Program-made: the position numbers and the translations under genes | The notes under the pieces: model-generated | What the model was told of the DNA's origin: nothing | The model's database searches: none | Seen by the model: the letters and a program-made list of their open reading frames with translations, nothing else | Assembly: GCA_002714565.1 (NCBI GenBank) | Contig: PAXU01000021.1 | Location: 153,074-165,201, forward strand | Source: Rhodopirellula sp. | GTDB lineage: Bacteria; Planctomycetota; Planctomycetia; Pirellulales; Pirellulaceae | Direction of reading: 5' to 3' | DNA: 12,128 nucleotides | In this document: in pieces, positions 1-7,969 of the stretch | How positions within the stretch are numbered: the stretch's first letter is position 1 | Layout of the letters: each line of letters opens with the position of its first letter

Positions 1-2
1 AA

Positions 3-1823
3 CTGATCGAGCAGTTGGCTAAAAATATTGACGGTCGCAGGCATGACACTGACTTTGACCAGCGTTGTCGGGAGGTTGGGTTAGATCCGGAGGGTGGTGC
101 AGGCAAGCGGTTTTATGATTTAGTGCATACCCTGATAGGATTTCCCCGACATCTTTCTCAGCACGTGGGAGGCATGGTCATGACTCGCGGGCCTCTGGAT
201 GAGTTAGTACCCATCGAAAATGCTGCTATGCCGGGTCGAACGGTGATCCAGTGGAATAAAGATGATCTGGATGAACTTGGAATTCTTAAAGTGGATTGTC
301 TATCGCTGGGAATGCTTTCAGCGATTCGAAAATGCTTCACCATGCTCGAAACACATGAAGGAAAACGCTATACGCTGGCAACAGTACCGAAAGAAGACAG
401 TCGCGTGTATGACATGATCTGTGCCGCAGATACGGTCGGGGTGTTTCAGATTGAAAGTCGGGCGCAAATGAGTATGCTGCCCAGACTTAAACCGAGATGT
501 TTTTATGATTTAGTGGTGGAAGTGGCCATTGTTCGTCCCGGACCAATCCAAGGAGATATGGTTCACCCTTATTTGCGGCGGCGGTCAGGACAGGAATCAG
601 TTTCTTATCCAAATGATGCGATTCGGCAAGTGTTAGAAAAAACACTTGGTGTTCCATTGTTTCAAGAACAGGCGATGCGGCTTGCCGTTGTGGCTGCAGG
701 GTTTACTCCGGGTGAAGCAGATCAGTTGCGTCGGGCAATGGGAGCGTGGCGACGACCGGGTGTGATCCATCAGTTTCACGAAAAACTTGTGGCCGGAATG
801 CTTACCAGGGGATTATCGCAGGAATTCGCCGAACAGGTGTTCAACCAAATTCGTGGTTTTGGAGAATACGGATTCCCTGAATCACATGCAGCCAGTTTTG
901 CATTACTGGTGTATATCTCAGCATGGCTGAAATATTATCATCCTGCAGTGTTCGCCGCCTCGATTATCAATAGCCAACCGATGGGGTTCTATAGCATTGC
1001 TCATCTGGTACGTGATGCAAGGAACCATCAGGTAGATGTGCGAGAAATCGATGTGAATCGCAGCGATTGGGATTGCACACTTGAATACGATCATGGAGTT
1101 GGTACACAACCTGCCTTGCGACTTGGATTCCGAGTGATTGTCGGGATGAAGAAGGTGGTCGCTGATCGGATTAGTGATGCTCGGCGATCTGGTAACTTTG
1201 CCTCACAACAGGATTTGCAGCGCAGGGCCGATGTTTCACGTAAAGCAATGATGAAACTTGCCGAGGCAGATGCTTTTTCAAGCCTGGAGCAGCCAAGACG
1301 CGATGCACTTTGGGAAGCAATGGCACAGCAGGATGCTAAACACGAAATGCCGTTATTTGCCAACATTACAGATGATGAACCTGACTTGGAATTACCTGAA
1401 ATGAAACCATCAGAACAGGTAGAGATGGATTATCGGACATCCGGCCTTTCGCTAAAGGGACATCCGGTTGAGTTTTGCAGAGACCGGCTTAATCAACTGG
1501 GTGTATTGTCATCAAAGGACTTACTCAACAGGGAAACCGGAGACGCAGTTCAGGTGGCAGGCTTGGTGGTTTTTCGGCAACGTCCGAGTACAGCCAAAGG
1601 CGTTACATTTGTCACGTTAGAAGATGAAACAGGAACCATCAATCTCGTGGTGTATCAGAATATCTGGGAGCGATTCTACAAGATCGCGAGGCTTTCAAAT
1701 ACTTGGATGGTAAGTGGTACCGTTCAGTCAGAACATTCGGTGATTCACGTTGTCGTACGAAAGCTGGAAGATTTGGAACCTTATATTACTGGTAACGTCA
1801 TACGTTCACGTGACTTTCGGTAA
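3..1823 (+). CDS. dnaE2: Error-prone DNA polymerase DnaE2, C-terminal part (5' end outside window)
   Basis: This is the C-terminal 606 codons of a family C replicative-type polymerase of the DnaE2 (ImuC) branch, which performs damage-induced translesion synthesis. The frame is open back to base 3 with no stop, so the TTG at 15 is not a real start. Full family members are about 1,050 residues; the PHP domain and the first two catalytic aspartates lie upstream of the window. Visible are the KVDCLSLGML segment, whose Asp (bases 294-296) matches the third catalytic aspartate of DnaE; the VGVFQIESRAQMSMLP and VRPGPIQGDMVHP motifs; FTPGEADQLRRAMG; GFPESHAASFA; and a C-terminal OB-fold (about bases 1545-1780). 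In many bacteria dnaE2 follows imuA and imuB, but any such genes would be upstream and unseen. The gene ends 22 bases from the convergent kinase gene. The family assignment is secure; SOS control is known for the family but cannot be seen here. Confidence 0.95.
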   Translation: MIEQLAKNIDGRRHDTDFDQRCREVGLDPEGGAGKRFYDLVHTLIGFPRHLSQHVGGMVMTRGPLDELVPIENAAMPGRTVIQWNKDDLDELGILKVDCLSLGMLSAIRKCFTMLETHEGKRYTLATVPKEDSRVYDMICAADTVGVFQIESRAQMSMLPRLKPRCFYDLVVEVAIVRPGPIQGDMVHPYLRRRSGQESVSYPNDAIRQVLEKTLGVPLFQEQAMRLAVVAAGFTPGEADQLRRAMGAWRRPGVIHQFHEKLVAGMLTRGLSQEFAEQVFNQIRGFGEYGFPESHAASFALLVYISAWLKYYHPAVFAASIINSQPMGFYSIAHLVRDARNHQVDVREIDVNRSDWDCTLEYDHGVGTQPALRLGFRVIVGMKKVVADRISDARRSGNFASQQDLQRRADVSRKAMMKLAEADAFSSLEQPRRDALWEAMAQQDAKHEMPLFANITDDEPDLELPEMKPSEQVEMDYRTSGLSLKGHPVEFCRDRLNQLGVLSSKDLLNRETGDAVQVAGLVVFRQRPSTAKGVTFVTLEDETGTINLVVYQNIWERFYKIARLSNTWMVSGTVQSEHSVIHVVVRKLEDLEPYITGNVIRSRDFR

Positions 1824-1845
1824 ACACTTTCGAGTATACGAGCTA

Positions 1846-3552
1846 CTACTCGGCCATTTCTCTCAATGTGTTCATCTCGTCATCCAACCATGCTAAATCG
1901 CCGTAAGCCTTAATCAAACCACTGATAACTTGTTGTGCCTTCTCCGGATCGGTCTTAAGCATGGCCTGTAGTTGCTTGATCTGATCAGAAATCTGGGTTT
2001 GAATCTGCGATCTTCTTTGGTCTTCTTCCGCTTGCAATTCATCAATTAGTTGTTGAGCAAGCGGTGGAATCAAGGAACCGGATTCTCCCATTAGTGTGAA
2101 TCCCAATAACGAGCCAATGCGTTTTTCGGCCGTATCTTCGCTTTTCCAGATTTCGCGAATTCTAAGCTCATTCGCACTTAACCCAGTGGTGATTTTGCTA
2201 TTGAGCACTCGTTTGCGAAAACGTTGCAATTCATCTTGCGCCTTCAGTCGATGAAATACCGACTCAATTGCTGCAGCCTTTTCATGTTCTGGAAAACGGC
2301 TGATGAACTCGCTCATTAACCGAAGTTTTTCATTTTGGCTTGATGTAGCTTCAATCTCAGTAATCAATTGGTTGGAATCAAGCGGTCGCAGTTGATACCA
2401 GACTCCATAAGCCAATCCGGAAACCATAATGAGGAGCAGTATGATGGCTAGTACAGCACCTGCTTTATCGGCATCAACAGATTCAGATTCTAAGCTGGCA
2501 TCCATGTCCACTTCCGTATAGTGAGTTCGTCTTTCACTTTCGCCTGTCGGTGACGTTGTTGGGCCTGTGGATGTGGTGATGGTTTCGTCGAACTGTTGAG
2601 GCGGACTATCATAGTCTCCGGTAACTGTTTGATCGTCGAGTGACTTGGAGTGATCCTGTGATACTTCGGGAAGAACTTCAGTCGTAGGATCTGATGTAAG
2701 CAGTTCGATTCCTGGCGTTTGTCGCGGCATGAGTTGCTTAAAGCCATCAAGAATTGCCTGCATCTGATGCATCATCGCCATTGCGGTGGGGATCCGTTTT
2801 GCAGGGTCTTTGACCAAGCCGGAATGAATGAGGTGGTCAACATCGACAGGCAGGTCGTCAACTCTTTTGCCAATGCGTACGGGTTCTTCGAAACGAACCT
2901 TGTGTATGATCGCAGGCACATTTGGCGCAGAGAAAGGCGGTTTTCCACACAACGCGGCATACATCGATGAAGACAGGCTAAACAGATCGGAATTCGCTGA
3001 TGGCCGTGCACCTTCTGTTTGTTCCGGAGCCATATAATCTGCCGTTCCGACAATGGCATGATCTGCAGTGAGATTGTTTGAACCGTAGAGTTTTGCAATT
3101 CCGAAATCGAGTAACTTTGCATCACCCTCTGTTGTCAGCAGTAAATTGGCCGGTTTAATATCGCGGTGGATGATTCCACGGTCGTGTGCGTGTTTTAGTG
3201 CCTTACAAATACTGATAGAAAATCGCATGACATCTTGCCAATGTAGTGCACCATCATGCTTGATGATGTGATACAGAGAGCGACCCTCTATGAATTCCAT
3301 TACATAAAAGAGTTCGCCGTCTTGTTCACCAAAGCCGTGAATCTGGACGATATTTGGATGGTTTAGATGTTTAAGTGCATCGATTTCGGATTCAAAACGT
3401 ACTCGAAAAGACTCATCGGTACTAAAGCCACCGGGAAGCACCTTGATGGCGACCTTCTCTGCTGAATCTTCATGGTGTGCGGAATAGACGATCCCCATGC
3501 CACCGCGCCCGATTTGCTCGTCTATGAGATAAGGTCCAAGTCGATTGTGCAT
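1846..3552 (-). CDS. Membrane-anchored Hanks-type Ser/Thr protein kinase
   Basis: This 568-residue protein has an N-terminal eukaryotic-like kinase domain (about residues 8-268), predicted to be cytoplasmic. Seen directly are the glycine loop GRGGMG (15-20), ATP-anchoring K37 in VAIK, helix C E56, HRD (129-131) with K133 and N136, DFG (149-151) and APE (175-177), so it should be active. The normally invariant glycine after the subdomain IX aspartate (D189) is replaced by serine (DLFSLSSS). Residues 270-363 form a linker rich in Thr, Ser, Asp and Pro that could be phosphorylated. One transmembrane helix (about 365-387) follows. The C-terminal 180 residues are charged and helical, with no PASTA repeats; some segments resemble TPR-like helices. 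The ligand and substrate are unknown. The gene ends in tandem TAG stops. A 110-base gap upstream suggests its own promoter. Kinases of this layout are abundant in planctomycetes. Confidence 0.93.
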   Translation of the reverse strand: MHNRLGPYLIDEQIGRGGMGIVYSAHHEDSAEKVAIKVLPGGFSTDESFRVRFESEIDALKHLNHPNIVQIHGFGEQDGELFYVMEFIEGRSLYHIIKHDGALHWQDVMRFSISICKALKHAHDRGIIHRDIKPANLLLTTEGDAKLLDFGIAKLYGSNNLTADHAIVGTADYMAPEQTEGARPSANSDLFSLSSSMYAALCGKPPFSAPNVPAIIHKVRFEEPVRIGKRVDDLPVDVDHLIHSGLVKDPAKRIPTAMAMMHQMQAILDGFKQLMPRQTPGIELLTSDPTTEVLPEVSQDHSKSLDDQTVTGDYDSPPQQFDETITTSTGPTTSPTGESERRTHYTEVDMDASLESESVDADKAGAVLAIILLLIMVSGLAYGVWYQLRPLDSNQLITEIEATSSQNEKLRLMSEFISRFPEHEKAAAIESVFHRLKAQDELQRFRKRVLNSKITTGLSANELRIREIWKSEDTAEKRIGSLLGFTLMGESGSLIPPLAQQLIDELQAEEDQRRSQIQTQISDQIKQLQAMLKTDPEKAQQVISGLIKAYGDLAWLDDEMNTLREMAE

Positions 3553-3606
3553 TTTGCCTGACCGTTACCAATTGAGAAGTGCGATGACACAGGTAGACAC
3601 CGGTAA

Positions 3607-3633
3607 ACTATAGCACATTGCAGATACCGCCAA
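3607..3633 (-). promoter_or_regulatory. Possible sigma70-type promoter of the kinase gene
   Basis: On the - strand a TATAGT box (3607-3612) is preceded by TTGGCG (3628-3633) with a 15-base spacer, which is shorter than the usual 17. The box lies about 54 bases upstream of the kinase ATG, in the only sizeable gap before that gene. This is a motif match only, and promoter consensus is poorly defined outside model bacteria. Confidence 0.2.
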
Positions 3634-3662
3634 TGACTGATGGAGAGTGTGCTCCTATGTAG

Positions 3663-5063
3663 TTACATCGGAGCAATCCGTTCAGAGCCGACATCTGTCG
3701 TTAGCATGACGTGGGCATCGAAACTAGCATAGAGCAGTTCATGTCTTAGCTGTTGATGATCCGGGCTGTTCCACAGGTTGTTATGTTCCCACGGATCTGC
3801 TTCGAGATCGTAAAGTTCTCCCAACTGGTGTCCGTGGTAGACGCTAAGCTTGTACCGTCGATTTCGATACATGGTTGCAAACGTACCCGTGCCACCGGTG
3901 AAATGTGGATCAAGAGCATCAAAGTACTCACAGCGTACAAAGTCGCGAAGGTGATCATCGCTTGTTTCATTTGTTAGCAGCGGTAACAGGCTCAAACCCT
4001 GGCTATACTCCGGTTGTTCAATTCCAGCCAGATCCAGGATGGTCTGCGTCTTATCCAGCAGTTCAACTAAGGCATGCCGCTGCACGTTTTGGAGAAATCG
4101 ACCAGGCCACGAAAAGATCAGCGGTACACGTACGAGACCTTCATAGAACCGGCATCCTTTTTGCATCAGACCATGATCCCCCATGGCTTCGCCGTGATCG
4201 CTGGTAAAGATGATCACGGTATTCTCGAGTTGTCCGGTTGCCTCAAGGCACTGCATGATGCGATTGAATTGGTCATCAATCTGCTTGATCATGGCATAAT
4301 AATTCGCCTGCATTTGAAAGGCATCATGGCCTTCCGGGGGCAGCGGATCCCCTTGAAAGTCAACGGATGCGAGGCTGCGTTGTAATTCTAAATCAGAGTC
4401 TTGAAAGTGTGGTCCGGGCATTTCGGACTTGTCAAACTGATCGGCGTAAATCTTGGGTGGAATAAAAGGAGGATGCGGATCATAGATGTTCACTGAAAGC
4501 AGCCAAGGGTCATCATGCGGTTGATCAATGAACTCAAGCGCACATTCGGTAGCCCACGTGGTTTGATGAAACTCCGGTGAAACGCGCTCGTCGCTTAACC
4601 GCATCGCGTCGAGCTCGCCTCCACGACTGCGTACCCAGTCACCGTAGTCATGTCCCTCTTCCCAGTCATCGCGAGGTGCGTGGCTGAACATCCAATAGGA
4701 GTAGCCATCATCGAGCCTTGGCTCTGTACGATGTCCGGAACTGGTCAGGTGGAATTTCCCGATCAATCCGCATGTATATCCACTATCAGAAATCAGCTTT
4801 GTGACTAGCGGCGGGAATTCAGGAAAAGTGTCGTTGCCGTTTCGTGTGTTGTGCAATTTGGAAGGATATAGACCGGTCAAGAAGCTAGACCGCGACGGTG
4901 TACAAATGGGGCTTTGGCAGTATGCGTGCGTAAAAGTGACTCCATTTTCGACCAGTTCATCAATCGTGGGCGTGACAACGTGCGGATTTCCGAGTGCACC
5001 GATGGTGTCGAAGCGTTGTTGATCGGTGCAATACCACAGGATATTTGGACGTATCTTTGTCAT
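3663..5063 (-). CDS. S1-family sulfatase (formylglycine-dependent)
   Basis: This 466-residue sulfatase would hydrolyse a sulfate ester after conversion of its active-site cysteine to formylglycine. The signature C54-T-P-S-R58 is followed by SSFLTGLYPS. Likely metal and sulfate ligands are D14 in YCTDQQR, K103 and H105 in GKFH, H197 in DPHPPF, D289 and H290 in TSDHGE, and K302. The length is normal for the family. No signal peptide or membrane helix is seen: the N-terminus runs straight into the first beta strand, and an in-frame TAA four codons upstream of the ATG (5061-5063) rules out a longer start. The enzyme therefore appears cytoplasmic or is exported by another route. The substrate is unknown; planctomycetes use many sulfatases on algal sulfated polysaccharides, while this N-terminus resembles the choline-sulfatase-like branch. 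It lies 71 bases after the fabI-type gene and may or may not be co-transcribed. No Shine-Dalgarno site is evident. Confidence 0.93.
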   Translation of the reverse strand: MTKIRPNILWYCTDQQRFDTIGALGNPHVVTPTIDELVENGVTFTHAYCQSPICTPSRSSFLTGLYPSKLHNTRNGNDTFPEFPPLVTKLISDSGYTCGLIGKFHLTSSGHRTEPRLDDGYSYWMFSHAPRDDWEEGHDYGDWVRSRGGELDAMRLSDERVSPEFHQTTWATECALEFIDQPHDDPWLLSVNIYDPHPPFIPPKIYADQFDKSEMPGPHFQDSDLELQRSLASVDFQGDPLPPEGHDAFQMQANYYAMIKQIDDQFNRIMQCLEATGQLENTVIIFTSDHGEAMGDHGLMQKGCRFYEGLVRVPLIFSWPGRFLQNVQRHALVELLDKTQTILDLAGIEQPEYSQGLSLLPLLTNETSDDHLRDFVRCEYFDALDPHFTGGTGTFATMYRNRRYKLSVYHGHQLGELYDLEADPWEHNNLWNSPDHQQLRHELLYASFDAHVMLTTDVGSERIAPM

Positions 5064-5134
5064 GTGAGCTTATCGATTCCAGCTAAACGGATGGGGTTTA
5101 GGCATTCATTATGAACGGCATCTAGACATGACGC

Positions 5135-5956
5135 TTAGTCAACTAGATTTCCGAGAGCGTTCTTAACGATGTTTTGGTCGAAATAGTTAATTGACATGCC
5201 TGCATCAACGACAATCGTCTGTGCAGTGATGCCACTACTTCGTGGGCTGAGCAGAAATAGCGCGACGTTAGCAGCTTCCTGAGTTTCTAGGGCACGTCCA
5301 CGCGGGATTACTTGTTCGGCGAACAGGTAGGAATCTACATAGCCTGGTATTCCGGCTGATGCGGATGTCTTCAAAAGTGACGGTCCGACAGCATTAAAAC
5401 GAATGCTCGAGAAGTTACTAAACGACTTGGTCAGGAACGCGAGTGATGAATCAAGTGCAGCTTTTACAGGTGCCATGAAACCATAGTTTTCGCTGGCCAT
5501 CGTTGTCGTGGAGATTGAAATGGTCACAACGCTTGCATCTTTACTCATCAACTCACGTAAGGCGTTGCTGATGGCGATCAGTGAATAGCATGATACGTCA
5601 ACTGCGCGAAGGAATTGATCCTTGCCTGTTTCGTGGAATGCTTTCGGGCCATCACCGTAATCAGCAAAGGCAATACTGTGAATGAGCCCGTCGACGGTTA
5701 TTTCTGATGCTGACAGCGACTTGGTCAGTGCTGAAATCTGGTCAGGATGCTCAACGTCGCATACATGAATCACGCGGTCCGACAGTAGTTTGGCACTGAG
5801 TTCATCCTTTCGTTGTTCGCTACGCACCACATAGATGACATTTGCACCGGATTCTTCTAGCGACTTTCCAACGTGGTAGGCAATACTCTTTCGGTTTGCC
5901 ACTCCAAACACGACGATGGTCTTGTTATTCAGTTGTAGAAAATCACTCATAGCCAT
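5135..5956 (-). CDS. fabI: FabI-type enoyl-ACP reductase (SDR), with an atypical active site
   Basis: This 273-residue short-chain dehydrogenase most resembles FabI, which reduces trans-2-enoyl-ACP with NAD(P)H. Supporting motifs are the FabI-style nucleotide loop GVANRKSIA (18-26), LIHSIAFA (91-98), and Y158 with K165 in the wide Y-x6-K spacing typical of enoyl reductases rather than the Y-x3-K of ketoreductases. An ungapped alignment from memory with E. coli FabI places I148 where FabI has Tyr146, and the tail IVVDAGMSI replaces the usual VDGGFSI. It may therefore be a specialised paralogue acting on an unusual chain. The start is separated from the fabZ stop by 4 bases, implying co-transcription and translational coupling; two ATGs (codons 1 and 3) are possible starts and neither has a Shine-Dalgarno site. 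A divergent SDR with another reaction is possible. Confidence 0.85.
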   Translation of the reverse strand: MAMSDFLQLNNKTIVVFGVANRKSIAYHVGKSLEESGANVIYVVRSEQRKDELSAKLLSDRVIHVCDVEHPDQISALTKSLSASEITVDGLIHSIAFADYGDGPKAFHETGKDQFLRAVDVSCYSLIAISNALRELMSKDASVVTISISTTTMASENYGFMAPVKAALDSSLAFLTKSFSNFSSIRFNAVGPSLLKTSASAGIPGYVDSYLFAEQVIPRGRALETQEAANVALFLLSPRSSGITAQTIVVDAGMSINYFDQNIVKNALGNLVD

Positions 5957-5960
5957 TGGA

Positions 5961-6386
5961 TTAGGTAGGTGGTGCTACTGTGCAAGCGAATGTGAACCGA
6001 ACTGCCATTTTACCATCGAGTGTAACTCGCGCCGTCATGAAAAATGCACTACTAACCTGATCATCAAGGGTTACATGGATCTCGATGCGATCACCTGGTG
6101 AGATTATCTTCTTGAAACGTACATCGTTAATTCGGGTCGCTACTGGCACACCGGGAGCGGCGTCGTTGGCTAGTTTTGCGGATAACAGCGCGGCGCCTGC
6201 CTGCATGGCTGCTTCACAAAGAATCACTCCGGGAACGATTGGATGTTCCGGGTAGTGTCCCTGAAAGAAGTACTCGTCAGCTCGGAATTCCTTGGAGCAA
6301 GTTATTTGGTCATCTGTTATCGAGATAATTTCATCAACAAGCAACATCGGTTCGCGATGAGGGATTAGCGTTTTGATATCGGGCAT
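5961..6386 (-). CDS. fabZ: FabZ-like 3-hydroxyacyl-ACP dehydratase
   Basis: This 141-residue single hotdog-fold protein is expected to dehydrate 3-hydroxyacyl-ACP to trans-2-enoyl-ACP. The central helix motif [20 protein letters not shown] matches FabZ, with catalytic H44 and E58 fourteen residues apart as in characterised FabZ. The N-terminal [13 protein letters not shown] segment and the length (usual 140-150) also fit. It sits between a phytoene-desaturase-like gene (25 bases upstream) and the FabI-type gene (4 bases downstream), so dehydratase and enoyl reductase are likely made together. It could be the housekeeping enzyme, but its company of a dedicated ACP and flavoproteins points to a secondary lipid pathway. 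The ATG (6384-6386) has no clear Shine-Dalgarno site. Confidence 0.9.
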   Translation of the reverse strand: MPDIKTLIPHREPMLLVDEIISITDDQITCSKEFRADEYFFQGHYPEHPIVPGVILCEAAMQAGAALLSAKLANDAAPGVPVATRINDVRFKKIISPGDRIEIHVTLDDQVSSAFFMTARVTLDGKMAVRFTFACTVAPPT

Positions 6387-6411
6387 CAGTGAAATTTCGG
6401 AGTTGTGTTAT

Positions 6412-7875
6412 TTATGCGGTAGCTGTTGATGAAACACCGGAATCGTAAGATGTGCTCGCCGATTTCATTAATTTTGCATCAACGTCGTTGGCGACGATGA
6501 CTCCATAGTTAATCGTACCGAGCCAACCGGACATGATGATTCCTACACTGCCAGCATGATACAATCCGTCGATTTGGTCCGGCAGCCCTCTGCTTATCTC
6601 CAACCCTTCAAATTTTGTTCCAAAGCTCGCCCCATCAATGTGCTTGGTGTAATGCTGAAACGTAATCGGCGTAGATGCTTCGGTGTAGACGATCCGTTCA
6701 CGAGCATTGGGTACGTATTTGTCGAGAGCATCGAGAGTTGTCTCGATCAAATCGTCCTTTTCTGCTTCGTAATCTTCTTTGGACAAGCCCTCCCAATCTT
6801 CATGGTTTGCGTTTGTACTTGAAACGATGAGGCATCGAGGTCGGCCTTGTGGCCGTGTTCGCGGATAATAAAACGAGAATGTACGGCTGCTGATATCACG
6901 ACTCAGCAGTAAGTCTGTTTGGAATCGATCAGCTGTGGAGCTGAACAACAAGTCACCAGTAGATTCGTCAATGGAGTCGTCCGGTGATAAGGCCATGTAA
7001 ACCTGTGTGCTCGAGTTGTTTAGCCGTACATCCCGTGTCTTTTCAATGAAGTCGGAATCGAAACGTTCTTCACCAACCAGTTTGAAAACGGTGGAAAGGA
7101 GATTTGCGTTTGATACAACCACTCCCGTTTTGATTTGTCTACCGTTTACTTCCACTCCAACCACCTTGCCACGCTCGACCATAATGCGTGAGACATCCGT
7201 ATTGATGCGAACATCGACGTTGTTAGAAAGTAATTCCGCATGCATCTTTTCAACGAGCAGATCCGTTCCACCTTCGAACGTATATACACCTTTGTTCATG
7301 AAGTTTGAAAACACGATACCGTATGTTATGGCCGGGTCTTCAAGCGTTGAGCCGTTTGCATAGACGATCGGTTCCATTAACAACCGGTGGATATCCTCAC
7401 GGCCGGGGAAGAACTTCTCAAACAACTCGCCCGTTGTCATTTTGTTGTCATCATAGAAATTCATATTTCGGGCGGTGGAGAAGAATTCCTCGGTCGTCTC
7501 TTTCTGAACTCCAAAGTCACTTGAAAGCAGTTTGGTGAAATCTTCGCGATTGTACGTAGTCGTTAGCGAAAACATCGGGTTATCAAAACGCACGTTTCGA
7601 AGTGGCACAATTGCATCAGAAATATCCTGATTCCAGTAGCGACGGCAACTTTTGACCATGCCGTACGGGAAGCCGTGCAGGGATATATCAAAGATGTGGC
7701 CGCCAGGTCGCTTGAACCAGGTCGCCATGCCTCCAAGTTTATAGTGTTGTTCCAGCAACAGCACACTATAACCGGCCCTTCCAAGGACATTGGCGGTGGT
7801 CAGTCCACCGAGACCGCTACCGATTACGATGACATCGTAATGATCTGAAGCGTCTTTTAGAAAATCTTTGGGCAT
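6412..7875 (-). CDS. Phytoene-desaturase-family FAD-dependent oxidoreductase (second of two)
   Basis: This 487-residue flavoprotein belongs to the CrtI / carotenoid isomerase / amine oxidase superfamily. An N-terminal Rossmann fold binds FAD through GSGLGG (19-24) and acidic E42, followed by the family pattern [13 protein letters not shown]. The C-terminal FAD and substrate segment GLYHAG begins near residue 437. About 18 Ser/Thr/Ala-rich residues follow the fold. No signal peptide is present. Family members desaturate, isomerise or saturate polyenes, but no phytoene synthase lies in this window, and the neighbours are ACP, FabZ and FabI. The substrate is therefore more plausibly an acyl chain, perhaps ACP-bound; that is inference. 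The upstream gap is 94 bases and holds only a 5-bp stem (7893-7909) of no clear role. The ATG (7873-7875) lacks a Shine-Dalgarno site. A true carotenoid enzyme remains an alternative. Confidence 0.88.
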   Translation of the reverse strand: MPKDFLKDASDHYDVIVIGSGLGGLTTANVLGRAGYSVLLLEQHYKLGGMATWFKRPGGHIFDISLHGFPYGMVKSCRRYWNQDISDAIVPLRNVRFDNPMFSLTTTYNREDFTKLLSSDFGVQKETTEEFFSTARNMNFYDDNKMTTGELFEKFFPGREDIHRLLMEPIVYANGSTLEDPAITYGIVFSNFMNKGVYTFEGGTDLLVEKMHAELLSNNVDVRINTDVSRIMVERGKVVGVEVNGRQIKTGVVVSNANLLSTVFKLVGEERFDSDFIEKTRDVRLNNSSTQVYMALSPDDSIDESTGDLLFSSTADRFQTDLLLSRDISSRTFSFYYPRTRPQGRPRCLIVSSTNANHEDWEGLSKEDYEAEKDDLIETTLDALDKYVPNARERIVYTEASTPITFQHYTKHIDGASFGTKFEGLEISRGLPDQIDGLYHAGSVGIIMSGWLGTINYGVIVANDVDAKLMKSASTSYDSGVSSTATA

Positions 7876-7969
7876 GGAGTGATCAAACGTTTGCTTCGTG
7901 AAATGAAGCGCAGTGAGTTACAGCGTATTTCTTGATTGTCGACGGGATTTGGCTCCGGTCAACACCTGA

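Noticed and set aside
15..17. TTG as the start of the polymerase gene
   Set aside because: The frame continues open to the window edge, and the protein lacks the N-terminal half of DnaE2, so this is an internal codon.
1831..1852. Inverted repeat CGAGTA / TACTCG in the convergent gap between dnaE2 and the kinase gene
   Set aside because: The stem is only 6 bp with a 10-base loop and no U-run on either strand, so a bidirectional terminator is not supported.
3657..3668. Palindrome ATGTA-GT-TACAT overlapping the sulfatase stop codon
   Set aside because: A two-base loop is sterically poor, the stem is AT-rich and no U-run follows; likely chance.
5105..5115. Short palindrome TTCAT-T-ATGAA between the FabI-type gene and the sulfatase
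   Set aside because: Only five bases per arm in AT-rich intergenic sequence, with no second copy to suggest an operator.
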